The notes under the pieces are model-generated. The model had not been told where the DNA came from. It searched no databases and saw only the letters and a list, made by a program, of their open reading frames with translations. Both the position numbers and the translations under genes were made by a program. A DNA stretch of 64,000 bases from the NCBI GenBank assembly GCA_024704765.1, contig JAKMXF010000312.1, positions 325,309-389,308 on the forward strand. The letters run 5' to 3'. Origin of the DNA: Oopsacas minuta (lineage: Eukaryota > Porifera > Hexactinellida > Lyssacinosida > Leucopsacidae). Of the stretch, positions 47,501 to 61,300 are shown piece after piece; the stretch's first letter is position 1; each line of letters opens with the position of its first letter.

Positions 47501-48650
47501 ATATATGTACCATGAACAGCATATTGATCCTGGAGTAGATCCCAAAAGGTATGATCCGTACCATGGACAACATGGTAATCCCGGAGTAGATCCCAATAGG
47601 TATGATCTGTACCATGGACAACATGGTAATCCCGGAGTAGATCCGAAAGGGTATGATCCGTACCATGGACAACATGGTAATCCCGGAGTAGATCCGAAAG
47701 GGTATGATCCGTACCATGGACAACATGGTGATCCCGGAGTAGATCCGAAAGGGTATGATCCGTACCATGGACAACATGGTAATCCCGGAGTAGATCCGAA
47801 AGGGTATGATCCGTACCATGGACAACATGGTAATCCCGGAGTAGATCCGAAAGGGTATGATCCGTATTATGGACAACATGTTGATCCTGGAGTAGATCCC
47901 AAAAGGTATGATCCGTACCATGGACAACATGGTAATCCCGGAGTAGATCCCAATAGGTATGATCTGTACCATGGACAAGATATTAGGCACAGACCCCGAC
48001 AGCCTTCTTCACATGACTTTTCAAAGCCAGTGAGTGCTAGAGATTTTCCAGGTCACGACTATCAACATGAGCTTTACAGTAATCCTGAGCTTAGGAACTT
48101 TGGGCCAGATCAAGACAGGACCTCTAGAGAACAAATTGATCCAGTCTCTCCACATGATATACCACCACATAATGAACAGATCACAAATCCAATTGGACAT
48201 CGCAGAAGGGAACAACCTTATGACGAGTATCATCAACAACAATATGCACCTTATGATCAACAACAATTTCCAACTCATCAACAACAATTCCCAACTCATC
48301 AACAACAATTCCCAACTCATCAACAACAATTCCCAACTAATCAAGAATCATTCCCAACTCATCAAAAATTTCCAACTCATCAACAACAATTTCCAACTCA
48401 TCAAGAATCATTTCCAACTCATCAACATCGTGCTAACGATATCCCATGGGATTGCCCTCACTGTACGTATAAAAACAATCCACACTCTAAAGTATGCGAA
48501 ATATGTTCTAAAACCCCAGATTTCCTTCTCTCACCCAATTCAGCTGTCCCACAACACAAGAGAATGTGTGAAACATGCAAACAACTGAATAGCGTGGATG
48601 TTAAATTTTGCACAAGTTGTGGAAGGAATTTTTTCCCTGATATGTTGTAG
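44585..48650 (+). CDS. SPATA2: SPATA2/Tamozhennic homologue with PUB domain, large tandem repeats and C-terminal NZF
   Basis: Two exons, 44585-44863 and 45183-48650, give 1,248 residues; the first ATG in frame is 44585. Residues 1-170 resemble the SPATA2 PUB region (KILKIYEIIISNLRSG, then YYTYEIKEKLE, ILEALGYYYDE and CELLLACEELDLFLEM). The long middle is low-complexity and repetitive: about ten 24-residue units, nine 17-residue units, then FPTHQ-rich repeats. Near the C-terminus is a RanBP2/NZF finger (WDCPHCTYKNNPHSKVCEIC), followed by a second four-cysteine ribbon (CETC...CTSC). SPATA2 bridges the deubiquitinase CYLD to the linear-ubiquitin ligase HOIP. The Drosophila homologue Tamo carries an NZF, which fits here. 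The protein is far longer than vertebrate SPATA2 because of the repeats. The 319-base intron holds a MITE. Confidence 0.82.
44950..45130. mobile_element. MITE copy, CCATGG family (SPATA2 intron)
   Basis: Bounded by GTGCTTATTAGCTATTTAACC and GGTTAAATAACTAATAATCAT. Inside these are GTGGATGGTGGATTTTG and the complement TCCTCCATCCATGG. It occupies more than half of the intron. Confidence 0.75.
46053..46772 (+). repeat. 72-bp coding tandem repeat in SPATA2 (about 10 units of 24 residues)
   Basis: Units follow VYDQRDASQIRMENQ then a variable SRPQLPGNQ-like tail. Units at about 46557, 46629 and 46701 are spaced exactly 72 bases apart and nearly identical, suggesting recent expansion; earlier units are more diverged. 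Because 72 is a multiple of three, other frames stay open too, giving spurious overlapping open frames. Confidence 0.92.
47526..47984 (+). repeat. 51-bp coding tandem repeat in SPATA2 (9 units of 17 residues)
   Basis: Units read NPGVDPKGYDPYHGQHG with small changes (DP for NP, NR for KG, YYGQHV once). Units 1-2 (DP..KR.., NP..NR..) recur as units 8-9, which suggests a block duplication. Tyrosine- and histidine-rich; no known domain. Confidence 0.92.
48256..48430 (+). repeat. 21-bp QQQFPTH coding repeats in SPATA2
   Basis: Six to eight units of QQQFPTH or ESFPTHQ type run just before the NZF finger at about 48444. The tract is low-complexity and glutamine-rich. Confidence 0.85.
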
Positions 48651-49146
48651 GAGTATATTTGTGACTTCAAACTCTTGAGAATTGTGTTTTAGATTGTTAT
48701 ACATACCCCAACTATGTCTGTGTTATATCTTAACAATAATTATATTACAGTTTTGTCTTTCACTAAATTATACAATTTATATACTAACTCGTTTTGACGA
48801 TTATTATAGGAATTATATGACGTCATTTCAACTTGGTTTGAGCCTCATAATGACCGAGAATAACATCCAAGCAGATAAACACGAAATTTCATATCCATGG
48901 TTAAATATCTAATAAGCGTATAGGGGACTGTTTTCGTTAAAACAAGCTACATTAGGCTTTTTATTATATCCATAGTCCTGCAATACTGTATATGAAGTTC
49001 ACGTTATTGTTAGTTACACACTGTATTCATGGAATCCATAAGTTACACATTTGTAATTCGTATTGTTCCTCTGTAATATATAATATGTAATCCAACTTTA
49101 TTGTGTTTCTAACTGATATTTCAATGTATATTCGATTGTTTTAGCG
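48651..49146. other. Intergenic region between SPATA2 and DMXL
   Basis: These 496 bases contain the right half of a CCATGG-family MITE at about 48835-48925 (ATCCATGGTTAAATATCTAA, AAGCGTATAGGGG). No gene is seen; the DMXL 5' region lies here. Confidence 0.6.
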
Positions 49147-52100
49147 ATGTTACAAGCACATACAATATTTCCAGGAGCAGTGAACGATATACCGTGTACA
49201 TTTAGTCCAGCTAGATTGCTTACACAGGATGACTCTGTATTTCTAGTATATGCTTCTGGGAATAAGATTGTGTTTATTTCACAAGAACTTTCTCCTATAG
49301 AGAAAATATCTTCTATTGATTTAGGTATTGCATTGAATGCGTGTATTGTATTACTGGACCAGGGATTATATTTATTGTATAGGTCTCCCTATTGAGATAC
49401 AAGTGACTGCTGTAGCTGCATCTGAGTTCAGAGGGGTGGTAGCTGCTGCCTGGGGTCATAATCTATTCCTGTTTCACACATCTACTCTCACTTATGAGAG
49501 GAAAACTCTAAGATTGGAGTGGACACCTTTACAAAGAGATCCTTATATGTTTGGGTTTGTATTTTAGTGGTAATTAGGGTTGGGACTTGGGACTGACAAT
49601 TGTAATCTATTACACATTTCCTGTAACCATAATCTTTGTTTATTGTAATCGTTATATAATTATTTGCTTATAGATCTCCAGTAGATGGACTAGTATGGAA
49701 TAAGCTAGGTAGCAATCTCCTCGTTACTCATGGAAATATACTAGCTCTATTCTCTTTATCTACACAAACAGAAGATACACAGCTGGAGATTAAATGGGAG
49801 ACCAGACTAGCTACTAATACACGAATTGTCAAGTAATATATACTAATACAATTTCTCGTTCATTATACTACAATAATTTCCTTATAAGGAAATTAGTGCT
49901 CCTTTTAAGGATTATAATGTAATATTCGTAGTAAAGTTTTCTATCAATATTGCTTGGTCTATTGTCTCCAATTCTACCCTAAATCAGTGGTTCACAACCT
50001 TCGTAGCCCACGTTCGTCGGCAAGGGTCCATCTTTGTTTGTTTAGTCACATTATTTACTTCTAGATTTTCTCCTGACGGTCAATTGTTCGCTACTTGTGG
50101 TGTAAAGGATAAACTTATAAAAGTTTGGTATTTACAGACTAATGATTTATGTAGCAGTCTCACACGATACACATTTGTGTATCTCAAACATTCCACTGCG
50201 ATTACAGGGTTGTCATGGAGAGATACTCATCTTTATATGCCTAAGAATGGAGTACCTAATGCATTGCTGACTCACACATCTGATAATACTGCTCATATAT
50301 GGGTCTGTTGATATTATGGTTACAATATTATTTGGAATATATGAAAAAATTGTCCACAAAGTTCATGGTTCATGCTATGCTCATGCCGAGTCCATCAGTC
50401 GAAAATTGGCAAATTCAAAATCTTTGAACTTTGCTCATGATCTTACAACACTAATCCTGTCCATGGTCCATCACTCTTAACTATATTTATCTTACAATTC
50501 AGGTCCAGAAACTTAACAGTCTAGAAGAGGAAGGCCACCCTCTACAGATATATCACTGTACTACTATATCACCTCAAATCAACCAAACATTCATAAGCTC
50601 TATCTCCTCGGATATACTCACATTCGCTCCTGTATGGGTTAACAACAAAGTTTTACTTTTCGCAGATAACATGATAGAAATGCAGACTAAATCGCGTTTA
50701 AATGTCCATGATGAAACCACGGCTACAACACCCGCACAAACTCCTGTTATTCCAACAGAATCAGCTGATAATAGAGAATTCACATTCCCCAGAGATATGC
50801 AATATGCTAATAGCCTATTGAAACAGGTTAAAGCTGAATTAACACTGTTGGATTCACCGCTACCGCCTCATATGACGTCACAGCTGTTGAATAAATGGAG
50901 ATCTGCACCTGACCTTATTCTTGCTATTAACCCGCTAGATGGCTCTATTTTAATATGGAATTTGGATCATTTAGATTCAGATAATTCGTATTCGGTTAAG
51001 AAGCATTGTCTGGTGTCTAGGATGCCTCATAATATCCCTATGGAAGAAGCACAGTCTATGTATAAGTTAATTGGCCTAGCGTTATATCCTAGTCCTGTAG
51101 AGATGCAGCATGGTACGAGAAGATGCTCACACTTCCCATTCTCTGAACAGAGCTATTTCTCATCATTTAGAGCTAATGAAGTTGAAGAAATACAATCCAC
51201 GTCATCAAATATTGAGCATGTAATACACAGTACTAAATTCCTAGTAGACAGATTGTATTTCTTCAGTTTACATAAAGATGGCAGTTTAAACGTTTGGCAT
51301 GCTATTTTCTCTGAGAAGAACACTACCTGTAATCTATCTGGTTTGGTGCATATGCTATCTACAGGTGGTCATATGTTCTCTGACGTCATCTGTAAGAAGC
51401 ATCCCTCTTTGCCTATCATAGCTAGTGTATCGCAAGATTTAACTGGTGTTGGACATGCGTATTGTAGTGATCTTATTTTGTGGAGAGGGGAACCTATAGG
51501 TATGTTAAACTCCAGCGGTGGGTTGAGGCAGACTGCAAAATTGCTGGGTAAGTATAATGGCGATTTTTCACACGCTGTTTGGTTGCCTACACTATTGTCT
51601 ATGAAGGGTAATCTACCGAGTAGCGCGTGTATTCCTACTGGTACGTTCTTATTAACGAGCGTAGAGGATAAACTTTCGCTTTTTCTCACCTTATGCATAT
51701 CACCACTTGATGTATGGTCTTGTAACAAGGAAACGTATACTTCTATTAATCATAATTTGGCTGAGAATAACGTGAATTTTCACACCTTTTCCAACAGCAA
51801 TTACCCTACTTTTGTATACAAACTATCTGATGTAATCGACTTGAGTGAAATCGAAGGCGAAATTCTGAGTATACAAATATTCTCTGAGAAATCCCTGCGA
51901 AATTTCATAGCCAGCAATGAATCGTGTCATGTCGTATTCGACGAATTTGAATGTAATTTGACAGATAACGCTAGCTATATTGTAATGCTCGTGAACTTAC
52001 CGAATACCCGCGGGCAGTATCTTAGCGTGTTTGATAAATCAGATGGAGTAGGCGATCAGTTACGCACAACACAAACTCATGTATGGAAATGTAACGTTAG

Positions 52101-55100
52101 TTTCCAATCAAAACATAAGCCAGTTTCTACAGCTATTTTAGACAGACGTATTTCTAAGGTAACATTATTCTATGATATGATTAGTAAACTTGAAAGTAAG
52201 ATTAATATTTCTACTACAAAACTCAAAACAGCTGTGCTACCATTCGAGGGGGAGCGTCTCACATTTGTGGAACAAGTCTCACAACTAGCGGATGTAGGAT
52301 ACACCTACTTTTCACCGTTTTTGTTCTCAACACTCGCTTCGAATGGTGTTGTTAATAATTGGCAGTGTGATGACGTGGATGGTGACGTTATATGGGTACC
52401 TTACCCCTCAATAGAGGGAGGGAAGGTGTGTCTTAATAGCTTGATGACGGGGTCTAATATTTACACACCTTCTAGTTTTATGAATATACTCAGTGTGCAT
52501 GTAGCTGATTCGTTTCTGTTAGCGATTTGCTTTACGCAAACTGAGTCGAATTCGAGGTTTATTGCAATATTGAATTCACAGCAAAACGGGAGTATTGATT
52601 GGAAATGTGAGGATGTGCTAGAAATCGCGAGGAGCTCTAGTTTATGTGCTACACACTCTGTACAGGTTGAGTGGGTATCGTGTAAGAATGGGAGGTTCAT
52701 ATTAGCCGTAATGTGGGGAGCTGGTATACATATTTTCGCGAAATGTAACAAGGAACAAGTGAAAGAGAATATACAAATATATGAGAATATACACGATGGG
52801 ATAAGCCCATTACATTCATATGTAAATTCATTGATGGATACCTGTATGGGTAGATGGGTGAGAATTGCCGCGTTTGAGGCTCCGCTTAACCGCGTGTCAC
52901 CCAATGATGTCATGGGAATATGCCACGTAGGTGGCGGCGCACTGTTACTTTCCGTTAACTCCGTCCTTGTATTGCTATCGCCATGGATTATATCAAAGGA
53001 CACTCCCTTATGGGAAATTAGCTTATCAGAGAGTATATCATTTTCCCTATTCGATATAGACACTGTATTAACTCGTACTCTCCCTCAATTCCATCCATAT
53101 GTTCTGTTAGAATTAATACAAGCTGGTATGCTAGAACATATCAAGGCAATTCTACTTCATATAGCTCAGCGTGTTGTTAGCACAGAACAACTGAGTATTG
53201 GGGTTCAAAGGTCACGAACCGGAAGTGTTATAAAAGATACGTTAGATACTTATAATGCGAATGAGGATATTTATGATTATTCTGATTTAGAAGCTCAGCT
53301 GTTTAGTGAGGAACAAATAGTGGTTGATAATCGTGATGTCATTGTTAAGCAAGTTAAGTATATACCTCCCCTACCTCTATCTGCATTCCAACAACGCACT
53401 ATTGTTGCTAACGACGTATTCAGTGAGTTTACACCACTAATACAGTCCTGCTTATCCCGGGCATTACCGGAATGTGCGTTACCTGAACTGTTACCTATTG
53501 AAGAAATAGAGCTACAAGCTATTGTAAGCACGATGGGGAATATGAAATTGCTGGAAGAATTCGGGGATACAAATACGACGGATAAGGACGTACCGCTGGT
53601 TGATGAGTGTGGGTTAAGGTATCGGCTAGCATTGAAGAGATATGTACACTGTAAGCAGTATACTCCTAATACGGATTTCTCTAGCTTAATCACACCGGGA
53701 GATTTTGTATGGGGATTCCATTCATTCGAGCAGGAGAAGTTGCTAAAAGACATTCCATCTATCGCTAGTGGTAACCCAGATTGGACGGAGCTTAGACATG
53801 CTGGGGTTTGCTGGTGGGTTCGTAGTGTCGAGATGTTACGGCCTTTTATTGAGAAATTAGCTAAGTCGAGATTCGCGGCTAAAAACGATCCGTTAGATGC
53901 CGCGTTGTTCTATTTAGCTTTGGGCAAGAAGTCGGTTTTGAAGCATTTATTTAGGACAGGCGGTAACACGAAAATGTATGACTTTTTCGCGAATAATTTC
54001 ACACAAGATCGTTGGAAAAAAGCCGCGAAAAAGAATGCATTCAAACTCATGAGTCTACAACGATTTGAAACGGCGGTTGCATTCTTTTTGCTAGGACATT
54101 CTATCTGGGACGCAGTAGAGGTTTGTATCGATAGATTACAGGATTTCCAATTAGCCTTGCTTATAACACGATTGGCAGAAGGAGATAGAGGTGAACATTA
54201 TCAGAGATTACTGCGTTTAATCGTTGGTACGAAAACAGGTGACGAAAGCCGAAAAATACCCGAGTTAAGACAGAGTGCGTATTATAGGTCAATGGCTTAT
54301 TGGCAGTTAGATGACTATACAAATGCAATTGATACTCTACTTTACATAGAACCGAATTATATCAGCGCGCCTATTTGTAATTTCTATTTCTATTTGAAAT
54401 CTCATCCGCTCATCTGTAGACACAGACGCCAATCTCCAGACTATTTAACACAAGAGGAAGTTAAGCTTGTTTTCAGTACTGCTGGACATTATATAGATAG
54501 AGGTAGTCCGTTGTTAGCTATATTGATTTTATTGAAGTTTGGTAAGGAACAATTCGCATTGACTCAACAGGCTATTACTAAGAAGATTGAGGTTGTGAGT
54601 ACTCATACTCAATTAGATACACAGATAAATACAGGTAGGTAAATGCGGTACAGAGGTTCCAAATGCATTCATTTATATATTTATTTTGTTATAATTATTA
54701 CACGTCACAGGTACAATATCAACAGAACTATTCGGCCCCCCTAAACTCCAAGATTTCCCTAAACAAACATCTGACTCATTCGACTGGAGTAAACCGGCAT
54801 TCTCTGTTCTTACTTCCGTCGACTTTGAACCGCCTAAACTCACAGAACGTGCTGAAGACTATGATTGGACTTCTGGTACTTCTTTCAATAATTCTCTAAT
54901 GCAAGATGATGACGACTATATTCCCCATGTAACTCCACATCAGTTAGAGTCTGTAAGGGAAAATCAAAATGAATATGGTGAAGTTGATGATAATATTGTA
55001 CTGGATTTAAGACCTAGTTTGTTACACGCGAAATTTAACACTTCTCTATCGTATCTATGCCAGAATATGTCGAATCTTAAAGCTGTTAACGGCGAGGTTG

Positions 55101-57916
55101 GGAATAGCTCGAAATTTAACACATATCTTCGAGAATTTATATCCACTGAACTGGAACAAGCTGCCAATAATTTAAATATGCATTTCGAGTTTGAAAATAT
55201 AACCGCGAGTTTGAAACCATTACTAATACCACTCGCGGAATATCTCACCTTATCACAGAATAATCTAGTCGCGAAACAAGCAGCTATAACCTTATTATAC
55301 ACACTTATTTCTACCGATTCTTCACACTTTCCAAAGGCTGATTCTATCGGTTCAATCCCCATCTTCCTATCCGCTCCATTACCCCCTGCTTATTATATGA
55401 ACCTGTTAACTTATACGAATAATCAAGTCTTGGATTTATTTAATTTTGTAAAGAAATTCAGATTTCCATTAAATACACTTACGCGTGAGATTGGAATAGA
55501 AATGATACTACAGCAATGTACAGTTATATCGTATTGTCTACTGACGTCACTCAGCTCTATGAAATTCGGTTTTTCACACCTTTATACGTATTCCCCTCGT
55601 AGCACTCCCTTGCATCCTTATAAGCTATCAGGTGGTGGAATGAATAATAAACTCTCCAGTTGGCCTGGCGTTAACAATAACGAACATGCTCTTATAACAG
55701 AAAGCACGCGTAAGAGAATTACAATACTATTAGCTGAGGCATGTGGTGGAGTATTGCTTGCTTTATTCGCTAATGCTTATCTACAGCAGAATGCCAAGCT
55801 CATGTTCTTGTTGCTAAGGAATATGCCTGACGACAAGATGTGGTATGAGGTATTCTGTGGGGGAGAGGGAGGTCCCCCTCTTGGTAGTCCAGTTATTAGT
55901 ATACTACAGTTTTATCTACGTGAAAAACCGCAAGTTAATACAGCTTCTTTCTCTGTTATTAATGGTTAGTTGAATAGATAATGTATATACAGTGTAACCT
56001 CTATGAATGGTCTGCAAAGGACGCCGAAAAATGCTACCCCCGTTTGTGAAGATTTCTCTGTTGTAAATTTGTATAAATATTTCTTTTAGAAGAATTGAAT
56101 TCTACTCAAAGTTCAGATGAATCACACAACACTGATTTCACACGTCCTCTTTCTGTATACATGTGGAGTATTATATCACTATGTGCGGTTAAAAAGGTGT
56201 TAGAAGCTGTTAAACATATATCAGCTATGATTGGGATTGATACAGAGCTACCGCTTAAATCTTCATTGCTGTGTCAGATTAGGACACAGGGTATGAGATG
56301 GGAGAAAGACTTGAGTACTTATTTGGATTCATCGTGTAGTTTGACTGAAAAGATTAAGAGCTCTTCTATTACTGATTCGTCTAATTCATCTTCTCTACGG
56401 TGAGTAGATAGATCGATAGATCAAGCGATTACTATTACGATTCTGATTACATTTCCTAATATACAGGTCTATGATAATACGTCACATAAGAGCACTAGAC
56501 AGCTGTGAGGTATCCACACAGATGAGAGAAATGTTAGAATTCCTAGAACAGATAGACGACGCTAGAGAAGTACTATACTATTATCTTAAACCTCCTACTG
56601 AAGATTCTACAGAGTTATACAGGCCTAAGGTGTTGTTCAGAGAAGAAGATCCTATATACTCATTCTGTTACTCTCCTAGTAAGCCATTGGTACTTGCTCT
56701 ATCTAGTTCTAAACATATTTATGAGATCGATATTAGCAGGTAAATTTTGCACAGTAACAGGCTTTGTAATAAGAGATCTGTAAGGCGTTTCAATATTAAA
56801 TGTCATAGGTTCGATTCAGGCCAGTGGGTAGAAGACAGTGACGCGTCTCCAGAGGATCCTAGCCCTGTAGGAGGCAAGTCACACCGTCTAGAAGACTTCT
56901 TGGTAGTGTACCAGCCCAGTGAGAAGCGAGACTCCCCGCTAATCGGAGGGGGATCTCATGAACAAACTGGTGCCACTAGCTCCGTCCTAATTAAACGGTC
57001 ACAACACAATGTACGTAGAATGGAGGCACATCCAGAGCTCCCGTATTATCTCTGTGGTACACAGGACGGAGCTGTACATCTATGTCAGTTTGATAACGAA
57101 GGAATTGTTCAGAGTCTATGTAAGAGCCATGCTACTATTACTTCTATACACTTCACTCATCAAGGCAATAAATTCGGTATCTTAGACAAGGAGGGAGGAT
57201 TCTCTAGCTGTCAAGGAATATATACTAGCATGTCACAACCTCAGAAACTTATTACGAATTGTCATTCACGGTCTAGCGAGGATTTCTGCTATTTGTCGTC
57301 TTCTAGTTTTATAGCTACATGTGGATATTCCGGGGATTCTACTAATGTTAGACTATGGGATTTGTTGATGCCTTCTAAACGTATGATAGTTAAACAGTTC
57401 TACTGCCATCCTGAAGGTTTGTTATGTTATTAGAGGGTTGGGGCCGTTATGATTACAATTGTAATTGTATTAATCAGAAAGTAATTGGCTCCAACCCTGG
57501 CAATATTCACAGTTGTACAATTCGTTTAATACCTAATTTTAGGGTCTACTATACTGGCATACAGTCAGAGACATCAACAGCTGATCTCTGGCGGTAGAAA
57601 AGGTGATATATGTATATTTGACATAAGACAACAATCACTTATACAGAGAATAGAAGCACATACAGATGCTGTACGAGCTATTGCACTGAATAACTCTGAA
57701 GATTTCTACGTGACAGGATGTTCAAGCGGATCAGCTAAACTATGGGGATTAACTGTACACAGCCCAATACGGACATTCAGTATGCTACACCCTAAGTCAA
57801 GTATGTTCCGCACTGAACCAGGGATAACGCATTTATCTCTTACAGAGGATGGGTACTTATTGTCCAGTGGGGGCGATGGGACCGTGAGGAGATCACCTGT
57901 ACATCATTTGCTATAG
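49147..57916 (+). CDS. DMXL: DmX-like protein (rabconnectin-3 alpha / Rav1 homologue)
   Basis: Ten exons sum exactly to 2,565 codons plus stop: 49147-49324, 49383-49554, 49674-49832, 50065-50302, 50503-54634, 54711-55964, 56090-56399, 56467-56739, 56809-57416 and 57543-57916. N-terminal WD40 repeats (KFSPDGQLFATCG, HTSDNTAHIW) precede a long middle. The conserved Rav1-C region is at about residues 1280-1480 (CWWVRSVEMLRPFIEKLAKS, DPLDAALFYLALGKKSVL). C-terminal WD40 repeats follow (LISGGRKGDICIFDIR, GCSSGSAKLWG). DMXL proteins, with WDR7, regulate V-ATPase assembly on endosomes and vesicles. The size is near that of animal DMXL1/2. Introns of 58 and 69 bases were needed to keep frame. Intron 6 holds a MITE and intron 3 a hAT-like end. 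The start is the first ATG and matches the family's LTGAVN-like beginning (IFPGAVN). Confidence 0.93.
49984..50040. mobile_element. hAT-type terminal remnant (DMXL intron 4, 49833-50064)
   Basis: CAGTGGTTCACAACCTTCGTAG fits the hAT-type terminal CAGNGGTTCNCAACC pattern. The following GCCCACGTTCGTCGGCAAGG matches a stretch at about 60210. Only one end is present. Confidence 0.5.
55988..56066. mobile_element. MITE copy, AACCTCC family (DMXL intron 6)
   Basis: Begins TACAGTGTAACCTCTATGAA and contains GGACGCCGAAAAATGCTACC, which match the other family members. The right end is lost just before the acceptor at 56089. Confidence 0.65.
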
Positions 57917-58389
57917 ATACATACAACCAATATATTGTATTTGTGTATATTCAGTAATCAATTATAGGTATAAATATATTTACACAGAATCTCCGTATTA
58001 CGCTTAATTATGTTAAAATGTTATTAATCGGATATAGTACACACAACCTCTGAGATGGGGACTGGAGGACTATTTTACACTCCAACGGGCCTCCAAAAAT
58101 CATGTTTCATCATCGACTAATCCTCAAAATACGTATTTGGGTGATATATCCATATAAATGTACTCATTTTCGGGAAGATAGCTAAAAGGCTTTGGTAATA
58201 CATACACCGATGACGTAGAGTATGTATTTTAGCAAATAATTGTAGCTTCTTGTTAACGGGAATCTTCTGTAAACAATAGCTTGTATTAATAAATAAAAAT
58301 AGAAATAGGTTTAAAATCCAATTAATCTTTATATACACATACAAATGAGCATCAATAATAAAAAGCTATAAATTCTATACAAAACATTC
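57917..58389. other. Convergent intergenic region between DMXL and the Dok-like gene
   Basis: These 473 bases lie between two stop codons facing each other. AT-rich, probably both 3' untranslated regions. A faint AACCTCTGAG...GGGCCTCC stretch at about 58045-58095 may be a degraded element. Nothing else seen. Confidence 0.55.
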
Positions 58390-61300
58390 TTAGTAGTTCT
58401 TTGGCTTAGGTGGAAGCTCTGGTTTAGTGATTAAATACGGAGATACGAGGTTGGATGTGTTCTTAACGTAAGCTACGTTATTTGTAAATGTTATATCAGG
58501 TTCATAGTCATCTAAGGTGTTTACTGTCTCCTCGCATGAACCTGTTTGTGTTTTGTGTTTAGATGATTCTCCTGATGAAATTAAGCTCTTTGTTTTACGT
58601 ATTTCTATAGGGGTGATGTCTAGGTCCAGGAAATCTACACAACTGTATCTGTAGATAGAAACGGAAATTTGTAAAAGGGATGGTGAGTATCAAATTTGTG
58701 TAGAATTGATTGCGGTACTGTAAGAGCATGATATACCCTGTGGAGGTCATAGTGAGGACAAACGGGGCAATTACCACAGATTTGAAAACCATGGCTCCTA
58801 TATTGCCTCGGACGTATGCTTGACTCATCTCTGAGAGAATGTATTACATATTTTAAGACTTACCTATTGTCTTGTGGTGCTTGAATATTCGTAACATCCT
58901 TGGTATGAGCTATTAGAGTTTTATGTTTGAATGAATCCAATACATTAACAGGGAAATGATCTATGAATGGATTTGTAGTAACTTCCTTATTATGTTGTAT
59001 AGTATTGTATCCATCCTCGTTCTTTGGATAGAAATTAGCTGTGTTTTTACTGTCAGGTACTTCGGAGTAGTCTATTGGCTGTGTAAACTCTGAATTGTTC
59101 TAAATAGAATTTCAATTATTTACATTTTAAAGAAATTCCACCATTAGGATATTAGATATTAAACCATGGATGGTGGATTTTTGTGTACTAACCTGATGCT
59201 TTGTCTTGGGTATAGTATTCCAGTCATCATGTCTAAGTCTACTATATTCTAATTCCACTGAACTTGTTTGGTAGTTAGGAGTACTGTATATTGTAGCTGA
59301 TGGTATATCAGGGAGAGGTCTACTGATATTAGGAGATTCAGGTGGTGACGTCATATGATTATTAGGCATGTCACCGACTGATGATACACAACTTGAATAG
59401 ATTGGTAATGGTTGTAGCTTACGTTCAGGGAGTGTTACAGCTGACTAAATGATAAGAAAGAGCTCACCACTGTAAAACCTCCACAAACGGGGAACTTCTG
59501 AAAACGGAGTGAAAAGTATATTGTCCGAATTCCTAGCCTCATACAGATGAATCTCTACCCGTTTAGACAGTTTCTACCAAAGTCCCGTTTGCGGAGGTTA
59601 CACTGTATATATCTTACCCTTGGTTGAGCTGATGGTGTCTTAGTTAGCTGTGATTTAGACATTACGAATTGTTTAACTTTATAATACAGAGGTCTGCATT
59701 CATCTCCTTGAAACCTGATCTGTCCGTAACCAGTGAAAGAGCGACTAACAAATACAGATAATAAACCAGGGATATACAGGCTTTATTTTGACTAAAATAG
59801 GCCCTATATGCTTATTAGATATTTAACCAAGGTTGGCGGATTATGTTATATACAAATCCACCATCCATGGTTAATTATCTAATAAGCATATAGGATCAGG
59901 ATTTTCGTAGACTTACTGTCCAGATGTTATAATGAGCTTATCATCATTTGTTAGTTTAAATTCTCGGATATGAGTTATTAGCCATGTAACCTGAGTTTCT
60001 AGCGTTACAGCATGACACAACTTTATATCCTGATTACGTACAATCACTACACACAAGCCTTTAGGTACCAGTGTTAATGTAGATACTTCTACTTCTACTT
60101 TGTACTTGGATACTACTTCCTCAATAATTGCATGAGCTAGAATGGTGATGTGTAGTTATGCAATATCTTAAGCCAATGGTTACCTTGGGACAATGGACCT
60201 CTTGGCCCACGTACGATAGCAAAGGGTCCACATAAAGTGTTAACATTTGTTTAAGGGAAAAAGCCACATAATTTGCAATTACTTCCCTGGAATTCTTGTA
60301 ATAGAGAGATTTAAAGTCTATTTTGTATTGGAAATAATTCCTCAAATAAGTTCGCGTATTTGCAAGGGATTTTCGTCCAAAATACGACTTTGCTAATAGC
60401 CTAACTACACTGTATTATGATTAGAGAGTATATAAATTACTTGGAGAAGATACTGTAGTCTTAACAGTAGGTTTCCTGTTGTTGTTATGAGGAGGTAAGG
60501 GTGGAGCTACAGGCACCTCAGTAGGAGGCTCTGCTCCTATCTTACTTATATCATTCATAGAATTACTCTTTGTTCTGTTTCTGATTGAGCCAGTTAGTTT
60601 CATTGATGTTGTTAGGCTGTTGTCCACTAGATGGTCTATTGATGTAGTTCTGGGGAATAAGCACTCATTCAGCTCCTATAATGAATGACGTCATCAGAGC
60701 GTAATAAAATGGTTACGACGAAAATGGTTGTTATATGATTAATTTTTTTAACCATGGATACATTCAACCCCGTTATGCCAAATACGGATATATCGAAAAT
60801 CCAGTTTCGATATGACGGGAGGTGATTGTATACAAATCCACCATCCATGGTTTAAATAACTTCATCATAAAGTACAAACATTAACTCACTTCAACCCATG
60901 ATTCTAAGCCGAATTGACTATCACATTCAAACACATATCTACTGCCTGGAGGACAGACAGCAAACATATGTCTAACTTGTTTATGATTCTGCTGACATAT
61001 GACAACTGGTGTGACAGTTCCTGTCAAATTGAATGTGTATTTAGGACTGTAACCTGATCGGAATTGAGACTCGTTAGAGTATGCATCGAATACAATACGG
61101 GGTGTACTACCTTCTATCTGTTTGAATACTAACCATACTTTCTTCCAATGCTAAATATACATCAGTTAGTAAATATATTGTGTAGTTGTATTTCACTGAT
61201 TACATGGTGAAAGAATGACAATATTCATACGGCAGGTAAACTTGATGCGGGCAGTGGCGCTGAAACAAATTTACAACTAACAGTGGTCTTATTCATGAAA

